The notes under the pieces were generated by a model. The model worked only from the letters and a program-made list of their open reading frames with translations. It ran no database searches and was not told where the DNA came from. The position numbers were made by a program, and so were the translations under genes. Shown here piece after piece: positions 1-7,971 of a stretch of DNA of 23,847 nucleotides; the stretch's first letter is position 1; the number at the start of each line of letters is the position of its first letter. Source of the stretch: an uncultured Myxococcales bacterium (GTDB taxonomy: Bacteria; Myxococcota_A; Polyangia; Polyangiales; Polyangiaceae); NCBI GenBank assembly GCA_937998045.1, contig CALKVG010000201.1, positions 1 to 23,847 of the forward strand, written 5' to 3'.

Positions 1-569
1 GCGGGAGCCACCGGCGGAGGCGTTCGTACGGAGAGGGGGCTCGAGTACTCGTGCTTTGCGGTCGGACGCTCGGTCACGAAGGACAGCGTCGGAAGAACGG
101 CGGCCGACGCGGCGAGCTGCGCCGGAGGCACCGTCGGCGGTTCGTCGAGGCGCTCGGATTCGAGAGGGATGCGATCGATCTCCGTCTCCTGCGTGTCGCT
201 GTCGGGCGGGGTCTCGTCGAGATCTTCGTCTTCTACCGGGACGACGTCGTGGTCGTCCACGGCATCGCCGACTTCCGCCGTGCGGAGAAGATCGTCGACG
301 GCCTCGGCCGCCGTGGGGACCTTCGAGGAGGTGGTGGACCGCGCGATCGCAGGCGCGTTGCGCGTCAGCCAGTCCGCGAGCTCCGCCGCGTCTCGCGCGA
401 GAGCCAGCGCGCGATCGTCGTCGTCGGCTTCCCCGGCAGCCTGCGCGGCGCGGCGCAGCCAGACGACGGCGTCCACCCGCTCGTTGCGCTTCCAGAGCGC
501 CTCGGCCGTTTGCAGGGCCCAGGCAACGTCTTCGGCGTCCGTATCGAGTGCGGGCGGGATGCCGACCAT
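1..569 (-). CDS. N-terminal part of an acidic protein of unknown function (cut by left edge)
   Basis: The minus-strand frame is open from an ATG at 569 to the left edge, giving about 189 residues and no stop, so the C-terminus lies outside the window. The start is well fixed: an in-frame TGA, which is also the stop of the upstream propeller gene, lies 13 codons before it and no other start codon intervenes. It begins MVGIPPALDTDAEDVAWALQ. The first 70 residues look like two or three amphipathic helices of TPR type (AEALWKRNERVDAVVWLRRA, then DDRALALARDAAELADWL). A long acidic stretch rich in Asp, Glu and Pro follows (VPVEDEDLDETPPDSDTQE), probably disordered. It sits 36 bases after the propeller gene and is probably cotranscribed with it. 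I do not recognise the family. Codon use matches the neighbours, so I consider it a real gene; its function is open. Confidence 0.75.
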   Translation of the reverse strand, partial: MVGIPPALDTDAEDVAWALQTAEALWKRNERVDAVVWLRRAAQAAGEADDDDRALALARDAAELADWLTRNAPAIARSTTSSKVPTAAEAVDDLLRTAEVGDAVDDHDVVPVEDEDLDETPPDSDTQETEIDRIPLESERLDEPPTVPPAQLAASAAVLPTLSFVTERPTAKHEYSSPLSVRTPPPVAP

Positions 570-605
570 CCGGCCCGTATTGGTACCACTTCCGCGCGGC
601 GGCGG

Positions 606-1877
606 TCATCGCGCGCGAAGGGCATAAACGCGGCCGTCGTCGGAGCCGACCATGACCGTCCCATCGCTCAGCAGCGAGACGGGCGCGTCCACGTCCCCTC
701 CCGTCATGAAGGACCAGAGTTTTCCTCCGTCCGCGTCGAACGCATAGACTTGGTCGTCCTGGGAGCCGAACACAAGGGCGCCGGAGGCGTCCTCCATCGC
801 ACCCCCGTGCACGCCGAACTCCCGGGCGCCGGTCCCCTGGACCGAGACCTGCCCGCGCATCGTGCCGTCTGCGGCGTTCAGGCGCACCTCGCGCGGGGTT
901 GGGCCGTAGACTCCCGCGAGCACGTCCCCGTTTCGCGCGACGCTCAGGGCACCACGCACGTACCCGCCGACCGCCGCCCGCCAGACCACGTGGCCGTCGT
1001 CGGGGTCGAGGCGCAGGACCTCGTCCGCGTCGCTTCCGAAGAACACGGCGCCGTCGTCCGCGACGGCGGGAGAGGCGTCGACGTCGCCGCCGAGGTCCGT
1101 GCTCCAGAGCAGCTTGCCTTGCGGGGAAACCGCGTAGGCGTGGTGATCCTGCGAGCCAAAATAGACGCGGCCGTCGTCCGATAGCGCGGGAGACGAGAAG
1201 ACCTTCCGCTTCGCCGCGAATCGCCACTTCACGTAGCCGAGCGGCGTAAGTCCGTACACCATTCGGCCGGCTCCGACGACGAGGGTCCCGTCTTTCGCGA
1301 GCACGGGGGAGTCATCGGCGTCGCCGTCCGTCTCGAGCGTCCACTTGACTTTGCCCTCGGGCGTGACGGCGAGGAATTTTTTCGCATCACTACCGACGTA
1401 GACGGTGCCGTCGTCGGCCACGCAAGGCGTGCTGTACGAACGATCATCCAGGGGCAGGGACCACTTCACGGCGCCGTCCGCGGTTGCGAGCGCCGTGAGG
1501 GTCCCGGCCAGCGAGGCGACGTACAACGTTTGCTCGTCGGGTGACGCGACGATCTGCGCCTCCACCGGGCCGCCCACATCCCGGGACCACGCGACCTCGG
1601 GCTGACGCACCGGAAGGCGGCCGGCGGCGCGGTTCGTGTGCCGCGCGTCTCCGTGCAGCACGCTCGGGGCGCGTACCCCCTCGCCGGCGTCGGCGGGCGG
1701 CGGGCCGGCGCCGAGACCCGTCATCTGCGTTGCGTCGAGCCCCGCCGCCCGGCCGCTCGAAGCCGCGACGATCGACCCGCGACCCGCGGAACCCTGCTGA
1801 GCGCGCCACCGCAACGCCGCGGCCATCAACGTGGTCGCAACCAAGACCGCTACGACGACGAGCGGCGCGCGCTTCAC
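606..1877 (-). CDS. Membrane-anchored PQQ/BamB-type beta-propeller protein
   Basis: 423 residues from a GTG at 1877. The frame stays open to an ATG at 2060, but those extra 61 residues are Arg/Ser-rich and unlike a protein N-terminus. The GTG is followed directly by a signal anchor (KRAPLVVVAVLVATTLMAAA), so I prefer it. After a short linker the rest is a series of about seven blade repeats of the PQQ-like kind, each with a pattern such as SPALSDDGRVYFGSQD followed by YAVSPQGKLLWS. The last blade ends at the C-terminus (GTVMVGSDDGRVYAL). This fold is typical of exported scaffold proteins like BamB, and also occurs in quinoprotein dehydrogenases. I see no lipobox and no dehydrogenase module, so a periplasmic binding or scaffold role is the better inference. 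It follows a small unknown gene and precedes the truncated acidic protein on the same strand. The partner is unknown. Confidence 0.85.
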   Translation of the reverse strand: MKRAPLVVVAVLVATTLMAAALRWRAQQGSAGRGSIVAASSGRAAGLDATQMTGLGAGPPPADAGEGVRAPSVLHGDARHTNRAAGRLPVRQPEVAWSRDVGGPVEAQIVASPDEQTLYVASLAGTLTALATADGAVKWSLPLDDRSYSTPCVADDGTVYVGSDAKKFLAVTPEGKVKWTLETDGDADDSPVLAKDGTLVVGAGRMVYGLTPLGYVKWRFAAKRKVFSSPALSDDGRVYFGSQDHHAYAVSPQGKLLWSTDLGGDVDASPAVADDGAVFFGSDADEVLRLDPDDGHVVWRAAVGGYVRGALSVARNGDVLAGVYGPTPREVRLNAADGTMRGQVSVQGTGAREFGVHGGAMEDASGALVFGSQDDQVYAFDADGGKLWSFMTGGDVDAPVSLLSDGTVMVGSDDGRVYALRAR

Positions 1878-1968
1878 GTCCAGGAGCGTACAGGCTGCAC
1901 GCGGGCGCACCGCGCGCTTTTGGGCCTCAACCGGCGACTCCTTCGCTCCGCGAAGCTCGCGTCTGGCT

Positions 1969-2373
1969 CTAGCGGACCTTTGCGCGGATGCGCCGCTCCG
2001 ACTCGCGAGCTTCTTCGATACCGAGGGCGTGCGGCGACTCGTGGGGCCGACGCCGGGCAAGCCATCCGATGAGCGTCAGACCCGCAACACGGGTATTTTC
2101 AGGCAACGAGGGTTCGCGAAGCAATCGGGTGATATCCCCGATGAGCCGCGCACGCTCCATCTCGTCGTGCAATTCGCCTCCTGCAGCCGCGCTGACGGGA
2201 TGCACCGAAGATGCCCGTTCGACGCGCTCCGACGTCGGTCCGCGGGAGTCGTCGATAGCACGCTCCGGCGCTTCGTCCCCCGAAGTGCCGGGCCCTTTTT
2301 CGTCCGTACGGGCCACGTCCGCGGCAAGCTTAGCCGAAATGGGGCATCCGTCGAATTTCAATGGACTAGTCAT
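1969..2373 (-). CDS. Small hypothetical protein, 134 residues
   Basis: An open frame from ATG at 2373 to TAG at 1969, lying 57 bases after the ftsK stop and 91 bases before the propeller gene. An in-frame TGA upstream with no start codon between supports this ATG. The first 70 residues are polar and look disordered. The last 60 form probable helices (MERARLIGDITRLLREPSLP, then RVAGLTLIGWLARRRP) ending in a very basic tail (SERRIRAKVR). I do not recognise the family. The residue mix is protein-like (Asp, Glu, Lys, hydrophobic helices) rather than the Arg/Ala/Pro mix of antisense frames, which is why I keep it. Third codon positions are less GC-rich than in neighbouring genes, especially in the first 30 codons. 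No spaced Shine-Dalgarno is visible; GGGG abuts the ATG. An internal start at MERARL is possible. Confidence 0.5.
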   Translation of the reverse strand: MTSPLKFDGCPISAKLAADVARTDEKGPGTSGDEAPERAIDDSRGPTSERVERASSVHPVSAAAGGELHDEMERARLIGDITRLLREPSLPENTRVAGLTLIGWLARRRPHESPHALGIEEARESERRIRAKVR

Positions 2374-2374
2374 C

Positions 2375-2406
2375 CCCAGGTTTGGTCGGTCCCAGGTTTG
2401 GTCAGG
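2375..2406. repeat. Two tandem 16-base direct repeats between ftsK and the small gene
   Basis: CCCAGGTTTGGTCGGT at 2375-2390 is followed at once by CCCAGGTTTGGTCAGG at 2391-2406, 14 of 16 bases identical with the first 13 exact. They fill most of the 57-base gap between the ftsK stop and the next start on the minus strand, and the copy nearer the gene ends right at its ATG. A protein- or RNA-binding site is possible, and so is a simple duplication. Confidence 0.7.
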
Positions 2407-2430
2407 CCAACTAGAGGGCCATACGGCACG

Positions 2431-5118
2431 TCAGATTGGGTCGATAAGGACCTCACGGTCTTTGGCGCCGTTGGCCGGGCCGACGAGGCCACGGCGCTCC
2501 ATTGTTTCCACGATGCGAGCGGCACGGTTATAGCCGAGCTGCAATTTGCGCTGCAGCCATGAGGTCGAGCACCGTCGGGTCTCGGCGACGAGCCGGACCG
2601 CATCGTCGTACATCAGATCCTGTTCGCCATCGTCCTCGGGAGGCGCCTCTTCGTCCTCCCGCGGCTTCAGGATGTTGTCGTCGTAAATGGGTTCGCCCTG
2701 GGTACGCAAAAAGTCGGTTACGCGTTGTACTTCTTCTTCGCTCACCCACGGGCACTGGACGCGCTTCGTTTCACCCGTCCCATTGAGCTTGATGAGCATG
2801 TCGCCCATTCCGAGCAGGTGCTCGGCTCCCTGCTCGTCGAGGATCGTCCGGGAGTCGACCTTCTGGGCGACGCGGTAGGCGATACGCGTCGGGAAGTTGG
2901 CCTTGATGGTCCCGGTGATGACGTCGGTGCTCGGGCGTTGCGTCGCGAGGATGACGTGCATCCCGGCGGCGCGAGCCTTCTGCGCGAGGCGAGCGACGGC
3001 AGCCTCCACCTCCTTGCCCTGTTGCATCATCAGATCGGCGAATTCGTCCACGACGATGACGATCCACGGCAGCCGCTCGGGGAGCGAGGTCTCGGCTCTC
3101 GCGTCGCCGCTCTCGGGACGCGCTTCTTCCTTCGGCGTCGGGGCGGAAGCCTGGAGCTTCCTTTCGACCCACGCGTTGAAGGTCGCGATGTTCTTCGTCC
3201 CGGCGTCCGCGAAGAGCTGATAGCGCCGCTCCATCTCGTCGACTGCCCACTTGAGGGCCGTCGCCGCCTGCTTCATATCGGTCACGACCGGCAGGAGCAT
3301 GTGCGGAATGCGGTCGAAGGGAGCCAGCTCCACGACCTTCGGGTCGATCATGAGCAGTCGAAGGTGGTCGGGCGAGCGACGATAGAGCAGCGAGGTGAGC
3401 ATCACGTTGAGACCGACGCTCTTGCCCGCGCCGGTGGCGCCGGCGACGATGACGTGCGGCATGCTCGCGAGGTCGGCGTAAACGGGATTGCCCAGAATGT
3501 CCCTTCCGAGGACGATCGGAAGCGGGACGTCGAGGGTCTGGAAACGCCTGTCCTCGATGAGGTCGCGGAGGAGAACGCGCACCCGCTTCTCGTTCGGCAG
3601 CTCGAAACCGATGCGATTCTTGCCGGGGATCGGCGCGACGATGCGCACCTTTCGCGCCAGGGCTAGGGCCAGGTCGTCGGCGAGACCCGCCACCTTCGAC
3701 ACCTTCGTTCCGGCAGCGGGCGAGACCTCGTACGTCGTCACCGTGGGCCCCGGCAGGATGTCTTCGACTTTGCCCTGGACGCCGTAGTGGGCGAGCGTCT
3801 CGACGAGCTTGTTCGCGTTCGCCAGGAGCTTGTCCTTGTCGATGGCGAGCGTCGGATCCGGCTTGTCGGCGACGAGCATGTCCATGCTCGGCAGCTCGAA
3901 CGACGTCGGCTTTGCGGGCGCCTCGTCGGGCGCGGCCTCTTCTTTCTCGAGCGCGGCCGACGTATCGACGATGGTCGGCGCCTTGCGCGCTCGGCGCTTC
4001 CGGTCCGGCGGGGCATCCTCGTCGTCCCCCGCCCCGGCCCTGTTCGGAGCCTCGACCGCCGCGACGACCGCGGACCCCGACCCGGACTCCGTCCCCGCTC
4101 CGTCGGCGCTTTCTCCGTCCGACCCCGGCGCGGCTCCCTCCGCTTCCTTCGTCGCCAGCTCGACCGCCAACCCTCCCGACAGCGTGGAGCTCATCTCCGA
4201 ATCGGCCTTCGGCGAATCCCCGTTCGCCTTCAGGTTTCGACCACGCTCCGGCAAAGCCGGAGACGTGCCGTCGTCCGGCTTGGACCTTCGACGCGTCCGC
4301 TTCGGCGGTTCGTCCGCGAGGGCAGCCCCCAGTCCGTCGTCCACGTCCAGCGCGAGCGTCGCCACGATCGCCTCGTCTCTCGGCGACGTGTCGATATTCG
4401 GCTCGCGCGCGATGCGCTCGATCTCCTTACGTTGCTGCTCGAGCTCGCGTGCTCGTCTCCACGCGTCGGAGATCGCGCGCGCCGCCGCCGCAGCCCGGCT
4501 CGCTACGTGAGCCGCGAGGCGCGCGACGAGGCGCGCGAGCGCGATGAACGAGAACGCGGCTCGCGAAATGAGGATGAGTCCGAGGCACGCAAAACCAACG
4601 AGCAACGATCCAGCCGTCGAGAAGAGCGACCGGGCAAGCTCTCCAAAGAGCTCGCCGACCACGCCACCGGCGGGATACGCCCCGAAGGCCGTACGGGTCG
4701 GCCCGAGGATCTGCAGAAGCGCGGCCGACACGACGGCGATGAGAATGTCCCCGGCGACGCGGCCCGGCGTGGCCGCGCTCTCCTTGCCGCGCACGAGCGG
4801 GATTCCGAGCAGGAGCAACTCGATCGGCAAGCCCCACGCGACCATGCCGACGAGCGAGACGAGCGCGCGAGCGGTCACCCCTCCCACGGGGCCGACCCAG
4901 TCCGGGCCGGGCGGCACCGCGGCAGCCCCGGCCGCGTCCCCCGGCGCTCCCTGGTACGAGGAGAGCGCGAGCACGAGGAAGAATGCGAGGGTCCACACGG
5001 CCAGCGCCGCGACTTCGCGTGTGCGTCCGTACGCCGCCGCGCCTCGACCGAGGACGGTCGGCACGCGCGTGTTCGGAGGGGGCGTCTTCGACGGGGCAGC
5101 CAGAACCGGAAGGGGCAT
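2431..5118 (-). CDS. ftsK: FtsK/SpoIIIE-type DNA translocase
   Basis: 895 residues. FtsK is a septum-anchored hexameric ATPase that pumps double-stranded DNA and helps clear and decatenate chromosome termini during division. The N-terminus carries about four membrane segments (roughly residues 37-55, 80-107, 121-140 and 167-198). A charged Ala/Pro/Glu-rich linker of about 230 residues follows. The motor then starts near residue 445 (GPTVTTYEVSPAAGTKVSKV), with Walker A GATGAGKS at 560-567 (Lys566) and Walker B VIVVDEFADL with Asp691. The C-terminal gamma winged helix is present (YDDAVRLVAETRRCSTSWLQ, then RAARIVETMERRGLVGPANG), which in known FtsK proteins reads polar KOPS-type DNA motifs and activates XerCD. 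The length is normal for the family. The gene is first in a minus-strand series, with a divergent promoter region upstream shared with a lipoprotein gene. Confidence 0.97.
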   Translation of the reverse strand: MPLPVLAAPSKTPPPNTRVPTVLGRGAAAYGRTREVAALAVWTLAFFLVLALSSYQGAPGDAAGAAAVPPGPDWVGPVGGVTARALVSLVGMVAWGLPIELLLLGIPLVRGKESAATPGRVAGDILIAVVSAALLQILGPTRTAFGAYPAGGVVGELFGELARSLFSTAGSLLVGFACLGLILISRAAFSFIALARLVARLAAHVASRAAAAARAISDAWRRARELEQQRKEIERIAREPNIDTSPRDEAIVATLALDVDDGLGAALADEPPKRTRRRSKPDDGTSPALPERGRNLKANGDSPKADSEMSSTLSGGLAVELATKEAEGAAPGSDGESADGAGTESGSGSAVVAAVEAPNRAGAGDDEDAPPDRKRRARKAPTIVDTSAALEKEEAAPDEAPAKPTSFELPSMDMLVADKPDPTLAIDKDKLLANANKLVETLAHYGVQGKVEDILPGPTVTTYEVSPAAGTKVSKVAGLADDLALALARKVRIVAPIPGKNRIGFELPNEKRVRVLLRDLIEDRRFQTLDVPLPIVLGRDILGNPVYADLASMPHVIVAGATGAGKSVGLNVMLTSLLYRRSPDHLRLLMIDPKVVELAPFDRIPHMLLPVVTDMKQAATALKWAVDEMERRYQLFADAGTKNIATFNAWVERKLQASAPTPKEEARPESGDARAETSLPERLPWIVIVVDEFADLMMQQGKEVEAAVARLAQKARAAGMHVILATQRPSTDVITGTIKANFPTRIAYRVAQKVDSRTILDEQGAEHLLGMGDMLIKLNGTGETKRVQCPWVSEEEVQRVTDFLRTQGEPIYDDNILKPREDEEAPPEDDGEQDLMYDDAVRLVAETRRCSTSWLQRKLQLGYNRAARIVETMERRGLVGPANGAKDREVLIDPI

Positions 5119-5330
5119 CGCCTACTTTATCCTACAAGGCGACGCTACGACGGGCTGGACCGCCGGGTCAAAAAGTCTACCGGAATTCGTGGATTTCCGT
5201 TGGAGTGACGCGAGAACGCGAAACAATTCCGATCGCTCGCGCGGGGGCGTACCATCCCGGCAGCTTGCGGCCGAGCGTAGGGTGCGCGCTTTTTGAACCG
5301 GGCCGGAAGACGACCGGGGAAGGAAGGACG
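5119..5330. other. Divergent intergenic region between ftsK and the HEAT-like lipoprotein gene
   Basis: This 212-base region must hold the starts of transcription of both flanking genes. It is locally AT-richer around 5166-5235. Visible items are a TTGACC on the minus strand at 5166-5171, a small inverted repeat CGGAA...TTCCG near 5181-5199, and, for the plus-strand gene, a strong purine-rich ribosome site (GGGGAAGGAAGG) ending just before the ATG at 5331. I see no open reading frame in it that looks coding. Confidence 0.6.
5142..5171 (-). promoter_or_regulatory. Candidate sigma-70-type promoter for ftsK
   Basis: On the minus strand TTGACC (5171-5166) is followed after 18 bases by TAGCGT (5147-5142), about 25 bases before the ftsK start. 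The -35 match is good and the -10 match is weak (3 of 6), so this is a guess by consensus only. A second AT-rich stretch, TAGGATAAAG, lies closer to the start. Confidence 0.25.
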
Positions 5331-6926
5331 ATGCAATTGCGGGAACGAAGGAGCCGTCAGGCGGTGGCCGCTGCGGTCCTCATCGGCTGCGGGCTCTCGA
5401 TGGGCTGTGCCGTCAGCGAGTCCGACGTACACCGGTGGGAGACGACGGAGGGCGGCCCCGAGAAGCTCTATGCGATCGTGACCCACGACAAGTATTCCTG
5501 GTCGCTGCGAGAAGAGGCGACTCTGTCGCTCGTGCGCATGCGCCCGCGCAACGGAAAGCGCATCGGGCTCGAGTACTTGGCGCTCGGCTACGACACGCCG
5601 CAGGGGCGCGTCCAGGGCGCCCTCTCGGTGCTGACGGAAGAGGCCCGGCTCCACGTCGTCGACGACGTCGCGCCCAAGCTGGTCGAGCAAATCCAGCAGC
5701 CGCCGCCCCCGCGGCCTGCGGAGGGAGCGCCTGCGCAACCCGACCCGAGCGTGCCTTACAAGGACGCGGCCTTCGCGCTGCTGTCGCACGAGCCTCCGCT
5801 CGCGACCGACGACAAGACGAAAGCCGACCTCACGGCGGCCCTCGTGCAGTGGGTGCAGACCGACTTCGAAGACCGGGTCGACAACAGCTCGCAGCAGTTC
5901 GGCGTCGAGCAGATCATGCGTTTCATGGGGGCGCCGAGCGTTCGCTCGCTGCCGGGTGTCATCAACCTCGACTCGACGAAGGTCGACAAGGCGTGCCAGC
6001 TGATCGCCGACATTGGCGACGACGACACGAAGCGACGCGCGAGCGACGCGCTCGTGGCCATGAGCAAGCAGATCGACTCCCCGACGTGGCTCGACAAGCA
6101 GCGCGGTCTCGTCAACGAGGCCAACGCAAAGCAGAAGATCACGGTGACGCCCCAGCAGGTCGGCGAGCAGCTCAAGCAATACCAGGAGCAGGAGCTCGAG
6201 AAGGTCTTCGCGAGCATGAAGCGCGTCGGGGGTCGCCCGGTGGTCGACTACTGCCTGGCGTACGCCCGCGACAAGAATAAAAGCGAGAAGATGCGCACCG
6301 ACGCGCTGGCCGCGCTCGAGAACCGCGTGGACAAGAACAACCCTGGCGACGTCAACGCGCTCTTCGACATCCTGCGCGACGACTCCAACCCCGACAAGGT
6401 GCGGGGCGTCGCCATGGCGCGGCTCGGTGAGCTGCCCAAGGACATGGTGGTGGCCAAGCTCTACGCGTTCTTCGACAAGAAGTGGCAGGTACGGCTCGAC
6501 GCCGCACGCCTCATCTTGAAGACGATGACCACGCGCGACGTGCCCGATTTCATGCGCCACCTGCCCCCGAACGCGAAGACGCTCATGGCGCTGAGCGAGC
6601 CGATCACCTACGGCGCGCTCATCATGGCGATGGACCCGCAGAGCGGGCCCAAGCCACGCGACGTCCTGAACTCGTTCCTCCAGTCGTCCGACATGGGGGC
6701 CAAGCTCACGGCGGCGGGGTCGTACTACACGGCCAAGAAATCGGACGCAGGCCCGGTCGCCGCGTTGGAGAACGACAAGTCCCCGTTGCCGAAGTGCGCA
6801 CCGGACGACCAGTGCGGGTGGTCCTGCGACGTGCCGAAGCCGGGGTCCCAGGAGAAAGAAACGAAGGCAATCACCACCGTCGGGGAGTTCGTCAAATGGT
6901 GCATCGAACCGTCGCTCGCGCCGTGA
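5331..6926 (+). CDS. HEAT-repeat-like lipoprotein
   Basis: 531 residues from ATG 5331, chosen because it follows a strong ribosome site (GGGGAAGGAAGGACG) and opens with a lipoprotein signal: basic start MQLRERRSRQ, hydrophobic core, then LIGC (Cys20), a canonical lipobox; a second candidate is MGC at Cys26. Open frame exists further upstream but it runs into the ftsK region and is not needed. The mature protein is rich in paired helices that look like HEAT/Armadillo units, for example SEKMRTDALAALENRVDKNN, DSNPDKVRGVAMARLGELP and KKWQVRLDAARLILKTMTTR, and it has a Pro-rich loop near residues 123-140. HEAT-like solenoids bind proteins, so an envelope scaffold or assembly role is an inference. 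The C-terminus has three cysteines (PKCAPDDQCGWSCD), which could form disulphides outside the cytoplasm. The gene is divergent from ftsK. A 107-base gap separates it from the FHA gene. Confidence 0.85.
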   Translation: MQLRERRSRQAVAAAVLIGCGLSMGCAVSESDVHRWETTEGGPEKLYAIVTHDKYSWSLREEATLSLVRMRPRNGKRIGLEYLALGYDTPQGRVQGALSVLTEEARLHVVDDVAPKLVEQIQQPPPPRPAEGAPAQPDPSVPYKDAAFALLSHEPPLATDDKTKADLTAALVQWVQTDFEDRVDNSSQQFGVEQIMRFMGAPSVRSLPGVINLDSTKVDKACQLIADIGDDDTKRRASDALVAMSKQIDSPTWLDKQRGLVNEANAKQKITVTPQQVGEQLKQYQEQELEKVFASMKRVGGRPVVDYCLAYARDKNKSEKMRTDALAALENRVDKNNPGDVNALFDILRDDSNPDKVRGVAMARLGELPKDMVVAKLYAFFDKKWQVRLDAARLILKTMTTRDVPDFMRHLPPNAKTLMALSEPITYGALIMAMDPQSGPKPRDVLNSFLQSSDMGAKLTAAGSYYTAKKSDAGPVAALENDKSPLPKCAPDDQCGWSCDVPKPGSQEKETKAITTVGEFVKWCIEPSLAP

Positions 6927-7033
6927 CCCAGGACGCCGCAGCCGGAGCTCTGCCGGGTCGTCGCCCCCTCCGGAGGGTCGCGGCAAGCACCCGTGACGGC
7001 ATGCTGTGCAAAGCGGGTGAGGGCCGGTAACCT

Positions 7034-7945
7034 ATGGACCAAGGGAAAGCTCGAGCGAGCGGGCCTGTCTCGCACGATGCGGCAACGGCAATTGCGATGA
7101 GCGCGGATCCGAACAAGAAGAGCGGCCGCACGTTCCAGTGTCGCGACGTGCTGTGGGAGACGTTCGAGCAGATGGCCCGCGAGCTCGAATGCAGCGTCGA
7201 CTACCTCATCAACGAGGCGATGAAGCAATACGCCCGCCAGCGCAGCTACGGCGGGGCCACCCGTACGCCTTACCCGGGCGCGCTACGCAGCGGCGACTCG
7301 CAGCCCCAGGGCTTCGAGCGAAGCAGCGGATTTGGGCCGCCCCCGGGTGCGCCCGCGCCTCTCCCGCCGCCGGCGCGCTCCGGGGGCGGCGGCGCACCGT
7401 TGCCGCCGCCCGGACGCATTCCTCCTCCGCCGGGCGGGCGCTCTTCGGTGCCGCTCCCCGCTCCGCCCCCGCCTCGCGGCGCGTTGCCCGTGCCGCCTCC
7501 GCCGGGGCGGCCACCCCCGACCGGAGGATCGCTCCGCCCGGTTCCGCGCGGCGCCTCGATGCCCGCGGCCCCGACCCGCAGCGTGCCGCCCCCGCTGCCG
7601 CGCGGAGGCTCGCCGGTTCCAGCGGGGCCGTCCACCAACGGTTTCCCGAGCCCGGCGCCGGAAGTAGCGGCGCTCACGCTCGTCTACCTTGGCGAGCGCT
7701 ACTCGATCACCAAGGATCGCTTCGTGATCGGGCGGGGCAAGCAGTCGAGCGATCTCACGCTCAAGGACCCGAACGTCTCCCGCCAGCACGCGATGATCGA
7801 ATTCCAGAATGGCGTCTACTTCATGGTGGACATGGGGTCCACCAACGGCGTCGAGTACAACGGCCAGCGCATCGCGCGGAAGCAAATCGGCGAGGGGGAC
7901 GTGTTTCGCATCTGCGATCACGACATCCTCTTCACGTACCGGTGA
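7034..7945 (+). CDS. FHA-domain protein with an N-terminal ribbon-helix-helix-like segment
   Basis: 303 residues from ATG 7034; an in-frame ATG at 7097 (MSADPNKKSG) is an equally plausible start, and neither has a clear ribosome site. Residues 32-70 (RTFQCRDVLWETFEQMAREL, then ECSVDYLINEAMKQYARQR) have the strand-helix-helix pattern of Arc/CopG-type ribbon-helix-helix proteins, which bind DNA as dimers. Residues about 75-215 are a Pro/Gly/Arg linker. The C-terminal FHA domain begins near 220 and shows the expected phosphothreonine-binding residues: Gly-Arg in FVIGRG (Arg234), SRQH (Ser249) and STNG near 269. FHA domains read phosphothreonine marks left by Ser/Thr kinases, common in myxobacteria. 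The simplest inference is a DNA-binding protein or dimer tethered to kinase signalling. No kinase gene is in the window. The ketopantoate-reductase-like gene begins 26 bases downstream and is probably cotranscribed. Confidence 0.88.
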   Translation: MDQGKARASGPVSHDAATAIAMSADPNKKSGRTFQCRDVLWETFEQMARELECSVDYLINEAMKQYARQRSYGGATRTPYPGALRSGDSQPQGFERSSGFGPPPGAPAPLPPPARSGGGGAPLPPPGRIPPPPGGRSSVPLPAPPPPRGALPVPPPPGRPPPTGGSLRPVPRGASMPAAPTRSVPPPLPRGGSPVPAGPSTNGFPSPAPEVAALTLVYLGERYSITKDRFVIGRGKQSSDLTLKDPNVSRQHAMIEFQNGVYFMVDMGSTNGVEYNGQRIARKQIGEGDVFRICDHDILFTYR

Positions 7946-7971
7946 GCGCGCCAGGGGAGTAGCGCCCCACG

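Noticed and set aside
51..1184. Plus-strand open frame across the left-end minus-strand genes
   Set aside because: Arg/Gly/Val-rich shadow; the minus-strand frames encode the acidic protein and the propeller blades.
6966..6977. Palindrome CCCTCCGGAGGG after the HEAT-like gene
   Set aside because: Self-complementary but without a loop or T-run; in such GC-rich DNA a 12-base palindrome is weak evidence for a terminator.
5145..6986. Long minus-strand open frame opposite the HEAT-like lipoprotein gene
   Set aside because: Low-complexity Arg/Val/His-rich translation; the plus-strand gene has a ribosome site and a lipoprotein signal.
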